From: Pseudarthrobacter siccitolerans
Lineage (GTDB): Bacteria; Actinomycetota; Actinomycetes; Actinomycetales; Micrococcaceae
Reading direction: 5' to 3'
DNA length: 64,000 nt
Assembly: GCF_001046895.1 (NCBI RefSeq)
Contig: NZ_CAQI01000030.1
Coordinates: 27,215 to 91,214 of the forward strand
This document shows, in pieces, positions 53,772 to 62,697 of this stretch (position 1 is its first letter; every line of letters begins with the position of its first letter). Made by a program: the position numbers and the translations under genes. The notes below the pieces were generated by a model that was not told the DNA's origin, searched no databases, and worked only from the letters and a program-made list of their open reading frames with translations.

Positions 53772-54550
53772 CGGAGTTCCTTTCCTGCAGGGACGGTGAG
53801 GGCGAGGAAGACGTCCTCCAGGGAGGGCTGCTTCTCCACGTACTCCACTTTGGCGGGCGGGAGCAGCCGCTTGAGTTCGGCGAGGGTACCGTTCTGGATG
53901 ATGGTGCCCTCGTGCAGGATCGCGATCCGGTCGGCCAGATGCTCCGCCTCGTCGAGGTATTGCGTGGTGAGCAGCACCGTGGTGCCGCCGCTGGCGAGTT
54001 GCTTCACCGTCTGCCATACCTCGAGGCGCCCCTGGGGATCGAGGCCGGTGGTGGGTTCGTCGAGGAAGATGACCGGCGGGTTGCCGATGAGGCTCATCGC
54101 GATGTCCAGCCGGCGTCGCATGCCGCCGGAGTAGGTGGCGGCCTTGCGGCTCCCCGCCTCGGTGAGGGAGAAGCGCGCGAGGAGGTCGTCGGCGATGGCA
54201 GCCGGGTTCTTCAGGTGGCGCAGCCGGGCGATCAGGATGAGGTTTTCCCGGCCGGTGAGTACTTCATCCACAGCGGCGAACTGGCCGGTCAGGCTGATCG
54301 ACTCGCGGACGTCGTCGGGCCTTTCGGCAACATCGAAGCCGCTGACAGTGGCGGTGCCCGAGTCGGCTTTCAGCAGCGTGGACAGGATCCGCACCAAGGT
54401 GGTTTTGCCCGCGCCGTTCGAGCCAAGCAGCGCGAAGATGCTGCCCGCTGTCACCTCGAAGTCGACGCCCCGCAGCACGTGTAGGTCCTTGAACGACTTC
54501 TCAATGCCCCTTACCTGGATGGCGGGTTCGAGGGCCTGGTCAATGGCCAT
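53768..54550 (-). CDS. ABC ATP-binding protein (DrrA-like)
   Basis: 260 residues. Walker A GSNGAGKTT, signature YSGGMRRRLDIAMSL, Walker B VIFLDEPTTGLDP, plus a DrrA-type C-terminal segment. AAAGGAG precedes ATG 54550, which overlaps the DUF1048 gene end by 11 bases. Confidence 0.92.
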   Translation of the reverse strand: MAIDQALEPAIQVRGIEKSFKDLHVLRGVDFEVTAGSIFALLGSNGAGKTTLVRILSTLLKADSGTATVSGFDVAERPDDVRESISLTGQFAAVDEVLTGRENLILIARLRHLKNPAAIADDLLARFSLTEAGSRKAATYSGGMRRRLDIAMSLIGNPPVIFLDEPTTGLDPQGRLEVWQTVKQLASGGTTVLLTTQYLDEAEHLADRIAILHEGTIIQNGTLAELKRLLPPAKVEYVEKQPSLEDVFLALTVPAGKELR

Positions 54551-54926
54551 GCTCCGTCTCCTTTGCACTGCGGCCCGTTGCGGCGTCGATGGCTTTTGTG
54601 AGGCGGGCGCGTTCCTTGTCGATCCAGCGCGTGCCGCCGTAGGCCTGGGTGAACGTCTCGGCGAATTCCACCGGGTCGTCGCCCACGATGTCGGCCACCG
54701 GGGTGCCGTCGACGGCGGCGCGTTCCCACAGGTCGGCAAAGTCGCCGAACATCCGGACCATGGTGTCGCCGTCGGTCACTCCGCCGTAGTACATGAAGTA
54801 CCGCTCGAAGGCTTTGGCGGCGGTTCGGTGCGGCTCGGGGAGCGCCTCGACCCGGGCCTTGTACTGCTTGAACTGCTTCTTCTGCTCGAGGGAGCCGGTG
54901 ATTGCTTCGATCCATTTTGCGGCCAT
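54540..54926 (-). CDS. DUF1048 protein
   Basis: 128 residues, all helical, with the family start KWIEAITGSLEQKKQFKQYKARVEALP. Found next to PadR regulators and ABC exporters; role unknown, possibly an accessory of the sensor. AAGGAGAGAAG precedes ATG 54926. Confidence 0.85.
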   Translation of the reverse strand: MAAKWIEAITGSLEQKKQFKQYKARVEALPEPHRTAAKAFERYFMYYGGVTDGDTMVRMFGDFADLWERAAVDGTPVADIVGDDPVEFAETFTQAYGGTRWIDKERARLTKAIDAATGRSAKETEHGH

Positions 54927-54928
54927 GG

Positions 54929-55276
54929 TTACTTCTCTCCTTGTTCCTTCGGGTGCCCGGTGTGGAGCTGTTCGATGCGTTCGGCGAGGAAGCTCCACGT
55001 CTTCCAGAACTCGTCGAGGTATCCGCTGCCCTGTGGGTTCAGCGAGTAGACCTTGCGCGGCGGACCCTTCTCTGACGGGACCTTTTCGACGTCGACGAGG
55101 CCGCGCTGCTCGATCCTGACCAACAAGGCGTAGATGGTGCCCTCGGCGATGTCGGTAAAGCCCTGGTCGCGCAGCCTGGCCGTGATCTCGTAGCCGTAGG
55201 CCGGCTGGCCCGCGAGGATGGCCAGGACGATGCCCTCCAGCGTCCCCTTGAGCATCTCGGTCATTTGCTTGCCCAT
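54929..55276 (-). CDS. PadR-family repressor
   Basis: 115 residues: winged helix typical of PadR (LKGTLEGIVLAILAGQPAYGYEITARLRDQGF, EGTIYALLVRIEQRGLVDVE) and C-terminal dimerisation helix. AGGAGCG precedes ATG 55276. Starts the operon padR-DUF1048-ATPase-permease; expected to bind its own promoter and release on a drug ligand. Confidence 0.92.
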   Translation of the reverse strand: MGKQMTEMLKGTLEGIVLAILAGQPAYGYEITARLRDQGFTDIAEGTIYALLVRIEQRGLVDVEKVPSEKGPPRKVYSLNPQGSGYLDEFWKTWSFLAERIEQLHTGHPKEQGEK

Positions 55277-55293
55277 GGGACTTTCGCTCCTGC

Positions 55294-55325
55294 TACTTAG
55301 TGATGATGACTACCACTACATAGTA
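55294..55325. promoter_or_regulatory. Candidate PadR operator
   Basis: TACTTAGTG ... CACTACATAGTA forms an imperfect inverted repeat in an AT-rich island 18 bases upstream of padR. Confidence 0.5.
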
Positions 55326-55442
55326 ACGCTGAATAGCGGTTGGTCAAGGGAACGCAAACGGGGACGGTGCACGGATGGCCCGTGTACCGTCCCCGGCGGG
55401 AACTATCGAGGAGTTGTAGGAGATCTTTTAGGAGCGGAAACC

Positions 55443-55640
55443 CTAAGAGTTGTCGGAAACCGCAGAGCTCACGGCCGTGGGGCTGTCGTATTCCTTGTCG
55501 GGGATGGCCTCGAGGGCCTGGATCACGTTGCTGTCGGCGCCCGAGTCCTTCGCCTTGGACAGCAGTGCTTCGCGGCTGGCGGGATAGTCCACGCCGCCGA
55601 GGAACTTCTGGATCTGGATGGGGTTCGGAGTTTCAGCCAT
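55443..55640 (-). CDS. DUF2795 protein
   Basis: 65 residues, small helical DUF2795 unit: QIQKFLGGVDYPASREALLSKAKDSGADSNVIQALEAIPDKEYDSPTAVSSAV. Widespread in actinobacteria, function unknown. Alone on the minus strand. Confidence 0.85.
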   Translation of the reverse strand: MAETPNPIQIQKFLGGVDYPASREALLSKAKDSGADSNVIQALEAIPDKEYDSPTAVSSAVSDNS

Positions 55641-55827
55641 GATGTCGGTTTCCCTTCTGGTGTCAGCTCTGATGTCCGCGGCTTATCTCTTTGCATGCCG
55701 AGCCGCCGCAGGTGTTCATCGTAGGCACGGACGTTTCGGCGGGGAAAGGGTGCTGGCGGCGTCGCGTTTACGCTGCGCATATTCCGGGGCGCCCCCGAAA
55801 TAGCGGGCGCGTCAGGGAATGTGCGTG

Positions 55828-56802
55828 TCACTTTCGCTTGTGCGCGTCGAAAACTGCAGAACGCGTACGACGGCGGGCCACCCCTCCCGCTGTAAGCATG
55901 CGTTCCAGCTTGCCCGGCTCCATAAGGTCGGCCCAGTCCCACCGCACGACGTTGATCCCCATGGCGCGGATCCGGTTCTCACGGGTCTTCTCCGCCACAA
56001 CGGCCTGGGACGCCGTCCGGCCCTTGAGGAGTTCGGGCTTGACGTACTTCTCCACGCCATCAAATTCGCCCACCGCCCTGGACTCCTTCCAGTAGAAGTC
56101 GGTGTAGCCCACCACGCCGCCAGCGTCCGAAAACTTCTGTTGAAGGACCGGCACCTCAAATCCCGCCACGTGCAGCAATCCGCGGCTCCACGACTCCCCG
56201 GCCGAACCGGAAGCCGGATCCGCGAATTTGATGGCAGCCCGGATTCTCCGCCCGGCAGCAGCCGAATACATCGGTCCGATGCCCGCCTCCAGTTCAGCCT
56301 TGGTCAGGGCGGGCAGGTGCTGGACGTTGTCCGGGCGAAGCACATGGTCCACGGGTACAACCGCTTCGGCGAACGGAACGAACGCCGCCAGATCCAGGAC
56401 GGTCCGGATGCGGTCGGTGACCAGGAGCCCCTCCCGCCGCACCACCTGCAGACCCTCGCGGACAGTGAAGTGGCGGCTGACCCCGGCGCGGGACCGGCCG
56501 CCGTCGTTCTTCAATGTGAGTGCCTGGACCGGGTGGTGCAGCCCGATGGTGGGAATTCCCCAAGCGCTGGCGGCAGAATGCCGGGCGAAAACCGTAGGCT
56601 TCTCGAACATTTCCGCGGCGGCCTGGATGCGGAGCCGGTATTGCTCCCAAGGCTTCAGCTCCCGCCACGCCGGTCCGTCCGTATAGACGCCGTGGCGGAC
56701 GCGCACCAGCCGGCCGGCCTTGACGCTTTTGGCGAGGTCGTTGGGGGAGAGCCCGTGCATCAGGCGGTCGCGGGACAACAAGAGCGGGGGAAGGTCTGTC
56801 AT
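55828..56802 (-). CDS. AbiEi-antitoxin-like protein with nuclease-like C-terminus, no toxin partner
   Basis: 324 residues. The N-terminal part (SPNDLAKSVKAGRLVRVRHGVYTDGPAW) is the winged helix of type IV AbiEi antitoxins. The C-terminal part (VVGYTDFYWKESRAVGEFDGVEKYV, then NRIRAMGINVVRWDWADL) resembles the PD-(D/E)xK-like DUF559 fold, with E and D but the K replaced or shifted. No AbiEii nucleotidyltransferase is adjacent. Flanked by palindromic elements on its upstream side and repeat-rich DNA on the other, so possibly a mobile orphan. Confidence 0.7.
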   Translation of the reverse strand: MTDLPPLLLSRDRLMHGLSPNDLAKSVKAGRLVRVRHGVYTDGPAWRELKPWEQYRLRIQAAAEMFEKPTVFARHSAASAWGIPTIGLHHPVQALTLKNDGGRSRAGVSRHFTVREGLQVVRREGLLVTDRIRTVLDLAAFVPFAEAVVPVDHVLRPDNVQHLPALTKAELEAGIGPMYSAAAGRRIRAAIKFADPASGSAGESWSRGLLHVAGFEVPVLQQKFSDAGGVVGYTDFYWKESRAVGEFDGVEKYVKPELLKGRTASQAVVAEKTRENRIRAMGINVVRWDWADLMEPGKLERMLTAGGVARRRTRSAVFDAHKRK

Positions 56803-56867
56803 AAAGACACGGTGCCCGGTGCAGGGTGGCTTCGGGAGGGGTGTGTGCCGCTATGTGGAGAACTGTT

Positions 56868-56969
56868 GGCGACGCGCATCTTCCATCTCGAGGCGCAGGT
56901 TCCATGGCGCACCGGATATTTGGGCTGCGCAGAGGAATGTCCGCCTCGAAACCGGATTTGCGCGTCGCC
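56868..56969. repeat. Palindromic intergenic element, copy B
   Basis: A 102-base near-perfect inverted repeat: GGCGACGCGCA at the left end and TGCGCGTCGCC at the right, with TCGAGGCG/CGCCTCGA and TTCC/GGAA inner stems. The centre TGGCGCACCGGATAT matches copy A near 6450. Stands directly upstream of the AbiEi-like gene. Confidence 0.8.
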
Positions 56970-57028
56970 AGGTGGGAGGGGAGGCGGCAGTCGGAAGGTG
57001 ATGGGGCGTCCGGGAAAACCCGACATCA

Positions 57029-57103
57029 AGTGAGAGAGCATCCGGGAAAACCCGACATCGAGTGAGAGAGCGTCCGGGAAAACCCGACATCAAGTGAGAG
57101 AGC
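57029..57103. repeat. AGTGAGAGAGC array, 32-base units
   Basis: AGTGAGAGAGC starts at 57029, 57061 and 57093 (exact 32-base period). The 18-base segments between are identical (CCGGGAAAACCCGACATC, itself a small hairpin) and also precede the first unit. It separates the AbiEi-like gene from the paa operon. Confidence 0.85.
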
Positions 57104-57133
57104 GTCGCAAGGGGGAGGGCAGGGGGTGGGCGC

Positions 57134-57180
57134 TTGACGGTCCGGAGCGCTTCCGCATATCCTGAACGAACGGTCGGTAA
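57134..57180 (+). promoter_or_regulatory. paa promoter with PaaR/TetR-type operator
   Basis: -35 TTGACG (57134-57139) and -10 TATCCT (57158-57163) are spaced 18 bases. AACGAACGGTCGGTAA (57165-57180) immediately follows and resembles actinobacterial PaaR sites. Repression released by phenylacetyl-CoA is expected; the regulator is not in the window. Confidence 0.7.
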
Positions 57181-57222
57181 ATAATTCGGCACGTCCCAAA
57201 AGGTCTTTGCAGAGGAGCAACC

Positions 57223-58227
57223 ATGGCAGCGCAGAACTTGCAGTCAGTGCCGGCTGAGCGAACGGCTGGAACCAGCGAAACAGCAGATGCCGCAGGCCAG
57301 GCCAACTTCGACCGCGTTATGGCCGAGGACTCGCGCATCGAGCCCAAGGACTGGATGCCGGCGGCCTACCGCAAGACCCTGCTGCGCCAGATCTCCCAGC
57401 ACGCGCACTCCGAGATCATCGGCATGCAGCCCGAGGCCAACTGGATCTCCCGCGCCCCCAGTCTGAAGCGCAAGGCCATCCTTATGGCCAAGGTCCAGGA
57501 CGAGGCCGGCCACGGGCTCTACCTCTACAGCGCCGCCGAGACCCTGGGCCAGACCCGGGACAAGATGATGGACGACCTCATCGCCGGCAAGGCCCGCTAC
57601 TCGTCCATCTTCAACTACCCGGCGCTGACCTGGGCGGACATGGGTGCGATCGGCTGGCTGGTGGACGGTGCCGCCATCTGCAACCAGGTCCCGCTGTGCC
57701 GTGCCTCCTACGGCCCCTACGGTCGTGCCATGGTGCGCATCTGCAAGGAAGAGTCGTTCCACCAGCGCCAGGGCTTCGAGATCCTCCTTGAACTTTCCAA
57801 CGGCACCCCCGAGCAGAAGCAGATGGCCCAGGACGCCGTGAACCGCTGGTACGCCCCGGCCCTGATGATGTTCGGCCCGCCGGACGACGATTCGCCCAAC
57901 TCCAAGCAGTCCATGGCCTGGAACATCAAGCGCTTCAGCAACGACGAACTCCGCAGCCGCTTCGTGGGCATGATGGTGGAGCAGGTCCGGGTCCTGGGCC
58001 TCACGCTCCCCGATGACCAGGTCCGCTACAACGAGGACACCAAGAAGTGGGAGCACGGCCCGCTGGACTGGCACGAGTTCCAGGAAGTGCTCGCCGGCCG
58101 CGGCCCCTGCAACGCCCAGCGCCTGGAGCGCCGGAGGGAAGCGCACGACGACGGTGCCTGGGTCCGCGAGGCAGCCGCCGCCTACGCAGCAAAACAGTCA
58201 ATGAAGACGAAGGAATACGCAGCATGA
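57223..58227 (+). CDS. paaA: Phenylacetyl-CoA epoxidase subunit PaaA
   Basis: 334 residues, ferritin-like di-iron subunit that inserts oxygen into the ring of phenylacetyl-CoA. Metal ligands in [17 protein letters not shown] and [15 protein letters not shown] (ExxH). GGAGCAA precedes ATG 57223. First gene of a five-gene run of overlapping frames. Confidence 0.97.
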   Translation: MAAQNLQSVPAERTAGTSETADAAGQANFDRVMAEDSRIEPKDWMPAAYRKTLLRQISQHAHSEIIGMQPEANWISRAPSLKRKAILMAKVQDEAGHGLYLYSAAETLGQTRDKMMDDLIAGKARYSSIFNYPALTWADMGAIGWLVDGAAICNQVPLCRASYGPYGRAMVRICKEESFHQRQGFEILLELSNGTPEQKQMAQDAVNRWYAPALMMFGPPDDDSPNSKQSMAWNIKRFSNDELRSRFVGMMVEQVRVLGLTLPDDQVRYNEDTKKWEHGPLDWHEFQEVLAGRGPCNAQRLERRREAHDDGAWVREAAAAYAAKQSMKTKEYAA

Positions 58228-58691
58228 GTCCGCACGGCAACCCGGAAGTCCCCGCAAGTTCGGCCAGTGAAGTGATCCGCAGCGCGGAGCAGGTTCCGGC
58301 CGGCGCCCCCACCCCGGAGGCAGCCGCCACCGAGACCAAGGCCGCCGCAACAACCCCGGCCTCGGAGAACCAGGTTCCCTCGATCCAGCCCGCCGTCAAC
58401 CACGCAGACCGCGGCGCTTGGGGGCTGTGGGAGGTCTTTGTCCGGTCGAGCCGCGGTTTGAGCCACGTCCACGCCGGCAGCTTGCACGCACCGGATGCCG
58501 CCATGGCCCTGCGCAACGCCCGCGATCTCTACACCCGCCGGAACGAGGGCGTCTCCATCTGGGTTGTCCCGGCCGACGCCATCGCCGCCAGCGATCCGGA
58601 CGCCAAGGGCTCGTTCTTCGAATCGCCCCAGGGCAAGGACTACCGGCATGCCACGTACTACACCAAGAGCGAAGGGGTAAAGCACCTGTGA
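58224..58691 (+). CDS. paaB: Phenylacetyl-CoA epoxidase subunit PaaB, extended N-terminus
   Basis: 155 residues versus about 95 for typical PaaB. The last 90 residues carry the family sequence ([51 protein letters not shown]). The first 60 are low-complexity Ala/Pro/Glu. ATG 58224 overlaps the paaA stop. PaaB bridges PaaAC dimers. Confidence 0.93.
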   Translation: MSPHGNPEVPASSASEVIRSAEQVPAGAPTPEAAATETKAAATTPASENQVPSIQPAVNHADRGAWGLWEVFVRSSRGLSHVHAGSLHAPDAAMALRNARDLYTRRNEGVSIWVVPADAIAASDPDAKGSFFESPQGKDYRHATYYTKSEGVKHL

Positions 58692-59596
58692 GCCCCCAGG
58701 CCCCCGAAGCAACCGAGACAACAGGCCACGGCGATATCTCCACCGGCGTCGCTGGTGGCGACTCCAACGCCTCCGCCACCCGCATCACCCCCGGCAACGC
58801 CCTGCGCCCGGAGGACATCGCACTCGAGGTCCGCACCGGCCTCGCCAAACCCAGCGAGGACGTGGCCGAATACGCTCTGAGACTCGGCGACGACGCCCTG
58901 ATCCTCGCGCAGCGCCTGGGCCACTGGATCTCCCGCGCACCGGAGCTGGAGGAGGACGTGGCCCTGGGCAACATCGCCCTGGACCAGCTGGGCCACGCCC
59001 GGAGCTTCCTCAGCTATGCCGGCGGCGCTTGGGACAAGTCCGAAGATGACCTCGCCTACTTCCGCCGCGAGCACGAGTTCCGCTCAGTCCAGCTGTTCGA
59101 GCAGCCCAACGGCGACTTCGCGGTGACCATCGCCCGCCAGTTCATCGTGAGCTACTACCAGTTCGAGCTGTACCGTCGGCTGACGGAATCAAGCGATGAA
59201 ACCTTGGCCGCCATCGCCGCGAAAGCTGTGAAGGAAGTGGACTACCACCGGGACCACAGCGCCCAGTGGATCCTCCGCCTGGCCGGCGGCACCGAGGAGT
59301 CGCGCACCAGGATGATCCACGGCCTGCGCCTGATGTGGCCGTACGTCAACGAACTGTTCCAGGACGACGACCTGACGCAGCGGCTCGCCGAGGCGGGTGC
59401 CGCCGTCGCGCCTTCCAGCCTGCGCGAGGACTTTGACCGGCTCACCGGCGAAGTCCTCACCGAAGCCGGACTCGAGGTGCCGGACGTCCCCGCAGCGCCG
59501 GGTGGTGGCAGAAGGGGCAAGCACTCGGAGCACCTGGGCTACCTCCTCGCCGAGATGCAGGTGCTGGCCCGCGAGCATCCGGGAGCCAGCTGGTGA
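58688..59596 (+). CDS. paaC: Phenylacetyl-CoA epoxidase subunit PaaC
   Basis: 302 residues, ferritin-like structural partner of PaaA (ALRLGDDALILAQRLGHWISRAPELEEDVALGNIALDQLGHA, KEVDYHRDHSAQWILRLAGG). GTG 58688 overlaps the paaB stop. First 40 residues are low-complexity. Confidence 0.95.
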   Translation: MSPQAPEATETTGHGDISTGVAGGDSNASATRITPGNALRPEDIALEVRTGLAKPSEDVAEYALRLGDDALILAQRLGHWISRAPELEEDVALGNIALDQLGHARSFLSYAGGAWDKSEDDLAYFRREHEFRSVQLFEQPNGDFAVTIARQFIVSYYQFELYRRLTESSDETLAAIAAKAVKEVDYHRDHSAQWILRLAGGTEESRTRMIHGLRLMWPYVNELFQDDDLTQRLAEAGAAVAPSSLREDFDRLTGEVLTEAGLEVPDVPAAPGGGRRGKHSEHLGYLLAEMQVLAREHPGASW

Positions 59597-60129
59597 CGGC
59601 GGCCATGTACATCTCCGACTTCGAGTCCCGCACCCGCACCCCGCAGCAAGACGTGTGGGACATCGCCGCCACCGTGTGCGATCCCGAGATCCCCGTGCTC
59701 ACTATCGAGGACCTGGGCATCCTTCGGAACGTGGAGGTGGCAGGAACAGGAAAAGTAACAGTCACCATCACCCCCACGTACTCGGGCTGCCCGGCCATGG
59801 ACGCCATCCGTGACGACCTCCAAGCCGCGTTCAAAAAAGAGGGCTACGAGGACGTCCAGGTGGACCTGGTCCTCGCCCCGGCCTGGACCACGGACTGGAT
59901 GACCGAGGCAGGCAAGGCGAAGCTGCAGGAGTACGGCATCGCCCCGCCGTCGGGCATGTCAGATGCAGCACGGCACGCCGGCCCCATCCGCCTGAAGATG
60001 GCCGTCAAGTGCCCGCAGTGCGCCAGCCTGAACACCAAAGAGCTCACCCGCTTCGGCTCCACCTCCTGCAAGGCGCTGTATGTGTGCCAGGACTGCAAGG
60101 AACCGTTCGACTACTTCAAAGTGCTGTAA
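59593..60129 (+). CDS. paaD: PaaD, Fe-S maturation protein of the epoxidase
   Basis: 178 residues: MIP18/DUF59 domain (VCDPEIPVLTIEDLGILRNVE, TYSGCPAMDAIRDDL) followed by a C-terminal zinc ribbon (VKCPQCASLNTKELTRFGSTSCKALYVCQDC). GTG 59593 overlaps paaC. Confidence 0.95.
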   Translation: MTAAMYISDFESRTRTPQQDVWDIAATVCDPEIPVLTIEDLGILRNVEVAGTGKVTVTITPTYSGCPAMDAIRDDLQAAFKKEGYEDVQVDLVLAPAWTTDWMTEAGKAKLQEYGIAPPSGMSDAARHAGPIRLKMAVKCPQCASLNTKELTRFGSTSCKALYVCQDCKEPFDYFKVL

Positions 60130-60138
60130 GGAAGCCCC

Positions 60139-61380
60139 ATGCCTGTTGTCCGCCAGACCGCCGCCGAATCGGCGCAGGCCACCGGCCGCCGTCGTCCGTC
60201 CTTCCACACTCTCGCCGTGAAGGAGGTGCGCCGGCTCACCGAGGACGCCATCGAGGTGGCGTTCCACGTGCCCCAGGAGCTCGCCGGCCAGTTCGACTAC
60301 CTGCCCGGCCAGTACGTGGCCCTGCGCACCAAGCTCCCGGACGAGACCGGGGTTCCAAAAGAGGTGCGCCGCAGCTACTCCATCTGCGCAGAGCCGCGCA
60401 GCTTCGAGGACGGCAGCAGCGAGATCCGGGTGGCGGTGAAGAAAGACCTGGGCGGGCTGTTCTCCACCTGGGCCAACGCCGAGCTGAAGGCCGGGGACAC
60501 CCTGGACGTGATGAGCCCCATGGGCGCGTTTGTGTCCAAGCACGGCCGGGACGGCAAGGCCGTGGAGCAGAACCGGATGAACTCCATGAACAACCCGGAG
60601 GAGCTGGCCGGGGACGTCGCCGGGCAGGGGGAAGCGAGCTTTGTGGCCATCGCCGCCGGCAGCGGGATCACCCCGGTGATCGCGATCGCCCGGACGCTGC
60701 TGGCCGCCAACCCGCAGTGCCGGTTCGACCTCATCTACGCCAACAAGGCCGCCATGGACGTGATGTTCTTGGAGGAGCTGGCGGACCTGAAGGACAAGTA
60801 CCCGCAGCGGCTGGCCATCCACCACGTGCTGTCCCGCGAGCAGCGGATCGCGCCGCTGCTCAGTGGAAGGATCGACGCCGGGAAGCTCCAGCAGCTGCTG
60901 GGCACGGCCATCCACGCGGACGATGTGGACGAGTGGTTCCTGTGCGGGCCGTTCGAGCTGGTGCAGCTGTGCCGGGACACCCTGGCCGAGCGCGGGGTGA
61001 AGCCGGAGAACATCCGGTTCGAGCTGTTTACGAGCGGCAAGCCGGATAAGCCTGAGGGCCATGCGGGCCGGCCCGTGGTGGTGGACGAGTCCAAGGAGAC
61101 GTACAAGATCACGTTCAAGCTGGACGGCCTGCAGGGCGAGGTGGCCAGCCCCACCCACGCCCGCGAGTCCATCCTCAACGCCGCGCTGCGGGTCCGCCCG
61201 GATGTGCCATTCGCGTGCGCCGGGGGAGTGTGCGGCACGTGCCGGGCCAAGGTGGTCACCGGCAGCGTCACCATGGACGAAAACTACGCGCTGGAGCAGG
61301 ATGAGCTGGACAAGGGCTATGTGCTCACCTGCCAGAGCCACCCCACCAGCAAGGAAGTCACCGTCGACTTCGACGTGTAA
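60139..61380 (+). CDS. paaE: Phenylacetyl-CoA epoxidase reductase PaaE
   Basis: 413 residues: FAD domain (RRSYSIC), NAD(P)H domain (IAAGSGITPVIAIARTLL) and C-terminal plant-type [2Fe-2S] ferredoxin (CAGGVCGTCRAKV, later CQSHP). Feeds electrons from NADPH to PaaAC. Confidence 0.96.
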   Translation: MPVVRQTAAESAQATGRRRPSFHTLAVKEVRRLTEDAIEVAFHVPQELAGQFDYLPGQYVALRTKLPDETGVPKEVRRSYSICAEPRSFEDGSSEIRVAVKKDLGGLFSTWANAELKAGDTLDVMSPMGAFVSKHGRDGKAVEQNRMNSMNNPEELAGDVAGQGEASFVAIAAGSGITPVIAIARTLLAANPQCRFDLIYANKAAMDVMFLEELADLKDKYPQRLAIHHVLSREQRIAPLLSGRIDAGKLQQLLGTAIHADDVDEWFLCGPFELVQLCRDTLAERGVKPENIRFELFTSGKPDKPEGHAGRPVVVDESKETYKITFKLDGLQGEVASPTHARESILNAALRVRPDVPFACAGGVCGTCRAKVVTGSVTMDENYALEQDELDKGYVLTCQSHPTSKEVTVDFDV

Positions 61381-61405
61381 CTTTTCCAACGAACAAAGGA
61401 GCCCC

Positions 61406-62185
61406 ATGATTTCCCTCTCCATCAGCAACAACGTCGCCGAGGTTGTCCTGGACGCACCGCACAAGCTGAACTCGCTGGATGAGCAGGCGCTGGGGGAGCT
61501 GTCCCAGGCGTACGACGACGCTGCTGCCGCCGCCTCGCGCGGTGAGGTGCGGGCGCTGCTGCTCAGGGGAGAGGGCCGAGCCTTCTGCGCGGGCCGGGAC
61601 ATCCAGAACGTCACACCGGAGAGCGACGACGCCGCCGCGTACCTGGGCGGGCTGGTGGAGCCGCTGCTGAAGAAGATGAGTCAGTTCCCGGCTCCCACGT
61701 TTGCGGCCGCCCACGGGGCCTGCCTGGGCGTGGGGCTGGGGCTGCTGCTGGCCACGGACGTGGTGTACGTGGCGGAGAACGCGAAGTTCGGGTCGCCGTT
61801 CGCCAAGCTGGGCGCCACGCTGGATTCGGGCGGGCACTGGTACTTCACGGAGCGGCTGGGCATGCACCGGACGCTGGACCTGATCTACACGGCCGAGCTG
61901 ATGAGCGGCACCGAGGCCGTGGCGCAGGGGCTGTTCAGCCGGGCCATGCCGGCGGACGAGCTGCTGGAGAACACCCGGGCGATCGTCGCGAAGGTGGCAA
62001 GGGGCGCCACCGGTGCCTTCACCGCGAGCAAGGAGCTGGTGGCCCACATCCGGGACCAGCGCCTGGGCCTGTGGGAGGCCATGGCGGAGGAGAACGCCGA
62101 GCAGGCCCGGCTCTGCAAAACGGACGATTACGCCGAGGGTTTCAGGGCTTTCCAGGAGAAGCGCGAACCGCGGTTCCGCGGTTGA
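61406..62185 (+). CDS. Enoyl-CoA hydratase/isomerase of phenylacetate catabolism
   Basis: 259 residues of the crotonase family: oxyanion-hole motifs GEGRAFCAGRDIQN and GACLGVGLGLLLATDVVY. Most likely PaaG (ring-epoxide isomerase) by length and position; the PaaF role is possible. AAAGGAG precedes ATG 61406. Other paa genes (paaK, paaZ, paaH) are not in the window. Confidence 0.88.
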   Translation: MISLSISNNVAEVVLDAPHKLNSLDEQALGELSQAYDDAAAAASRGEVRALLLRGEGRAFCAGRDIQNVTPESDDAAAYLGGLVEPLLKKMSQFPAPTFAAAHGACLGVGLGLLLATDVVYVAENAKFGSPFAKLGATLDSGGHWYFTERLGMHRTLDLIYTAELMSGTEAVAQGLFSRAMPADELLENTRAIVAKVARGATGAFTASKELVAHIRDQRLGLWEAMAEENAEQARLCKTDDYAEGFRAFQEKREPRFRG

Positions 62186-62697
62186 GTTGCTGGGTGATGC
62201 AACCGGCTGGGGGCTTAGGTAAACTCGGCTGGCGCGGCCTTAGGTAGGTACGGTTTGCCTGCAGGAAACGGGTATCACTTACTCGTGTTTTCCGTGCCGT
62301 TTGGATGTTCACTGGGAAGTGCCGGCGAGGAGAGAGCTTTCGAAGACGAGGGCACCCACCGCATCATTCGCCGGCACCATCATCGCGGCGGCTGAAACAA
62401 TGAGTCTCCCGGCGGACCGGGAGCACCCAGGAACGGCGGGATCCCATGCGCATCAGATTATCCACGGGGGACGACTACAACCTTGCCACCTGCCCCCACC
62501 AGTTTGTTGGCCGGTGTGACGACTGTTCCTCGTCGGCAGGCCTGCGGGAATCGGACCAGATGGTCACGGACGAAGGCGGAACTACCTTCTCGCCGGAGTG
62601 AAGCCTAGGCACGTATAGGCGGTCCCTGGACGAGAGAAACCGGCTACACACCGGCGATAAATTGCCATCCGCCATGGCTGATTTGTAAGGTTCAGCT
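62186..62697. other. 512-base region between paa and galU
   Basis: No long gene. Holds one weak small frame (62446-62601). Composition and codon style change here toward the galU-rmlA side, which has fewer G/C third positions, so a segment boundary may lie in this gap. Confidence 0.4.
62446..62601 (+). CDS. 51-residue possible zinc-binding protein
   Basis: Frame from ATG 62446 contains TCPHQFVGRCDDCSSS (C-x-H and CxxC pairs), a plausible zinc knuckle. Ribosome site weak (GGCGGG 5 bases upstream). Not recognised; may be fortuitous. Confidence 0.3.
   Translation: MRIRLSTGDDYNLATCPHQFVGRCDDCSSSAGLRESDQMVTDEGGTTFSPE

Noticed and set aside
57029..57103. CRISPR array
   Set aside because: Units are short, intervening segments are identical rather than unique, and no cas genes are present.
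59959..61614. 551-codon minus-strand frame across paaE and the enoyl-CoA hydratase gene
   Set aside because: High-GC shadow of two certain genes, composition not protein-like.
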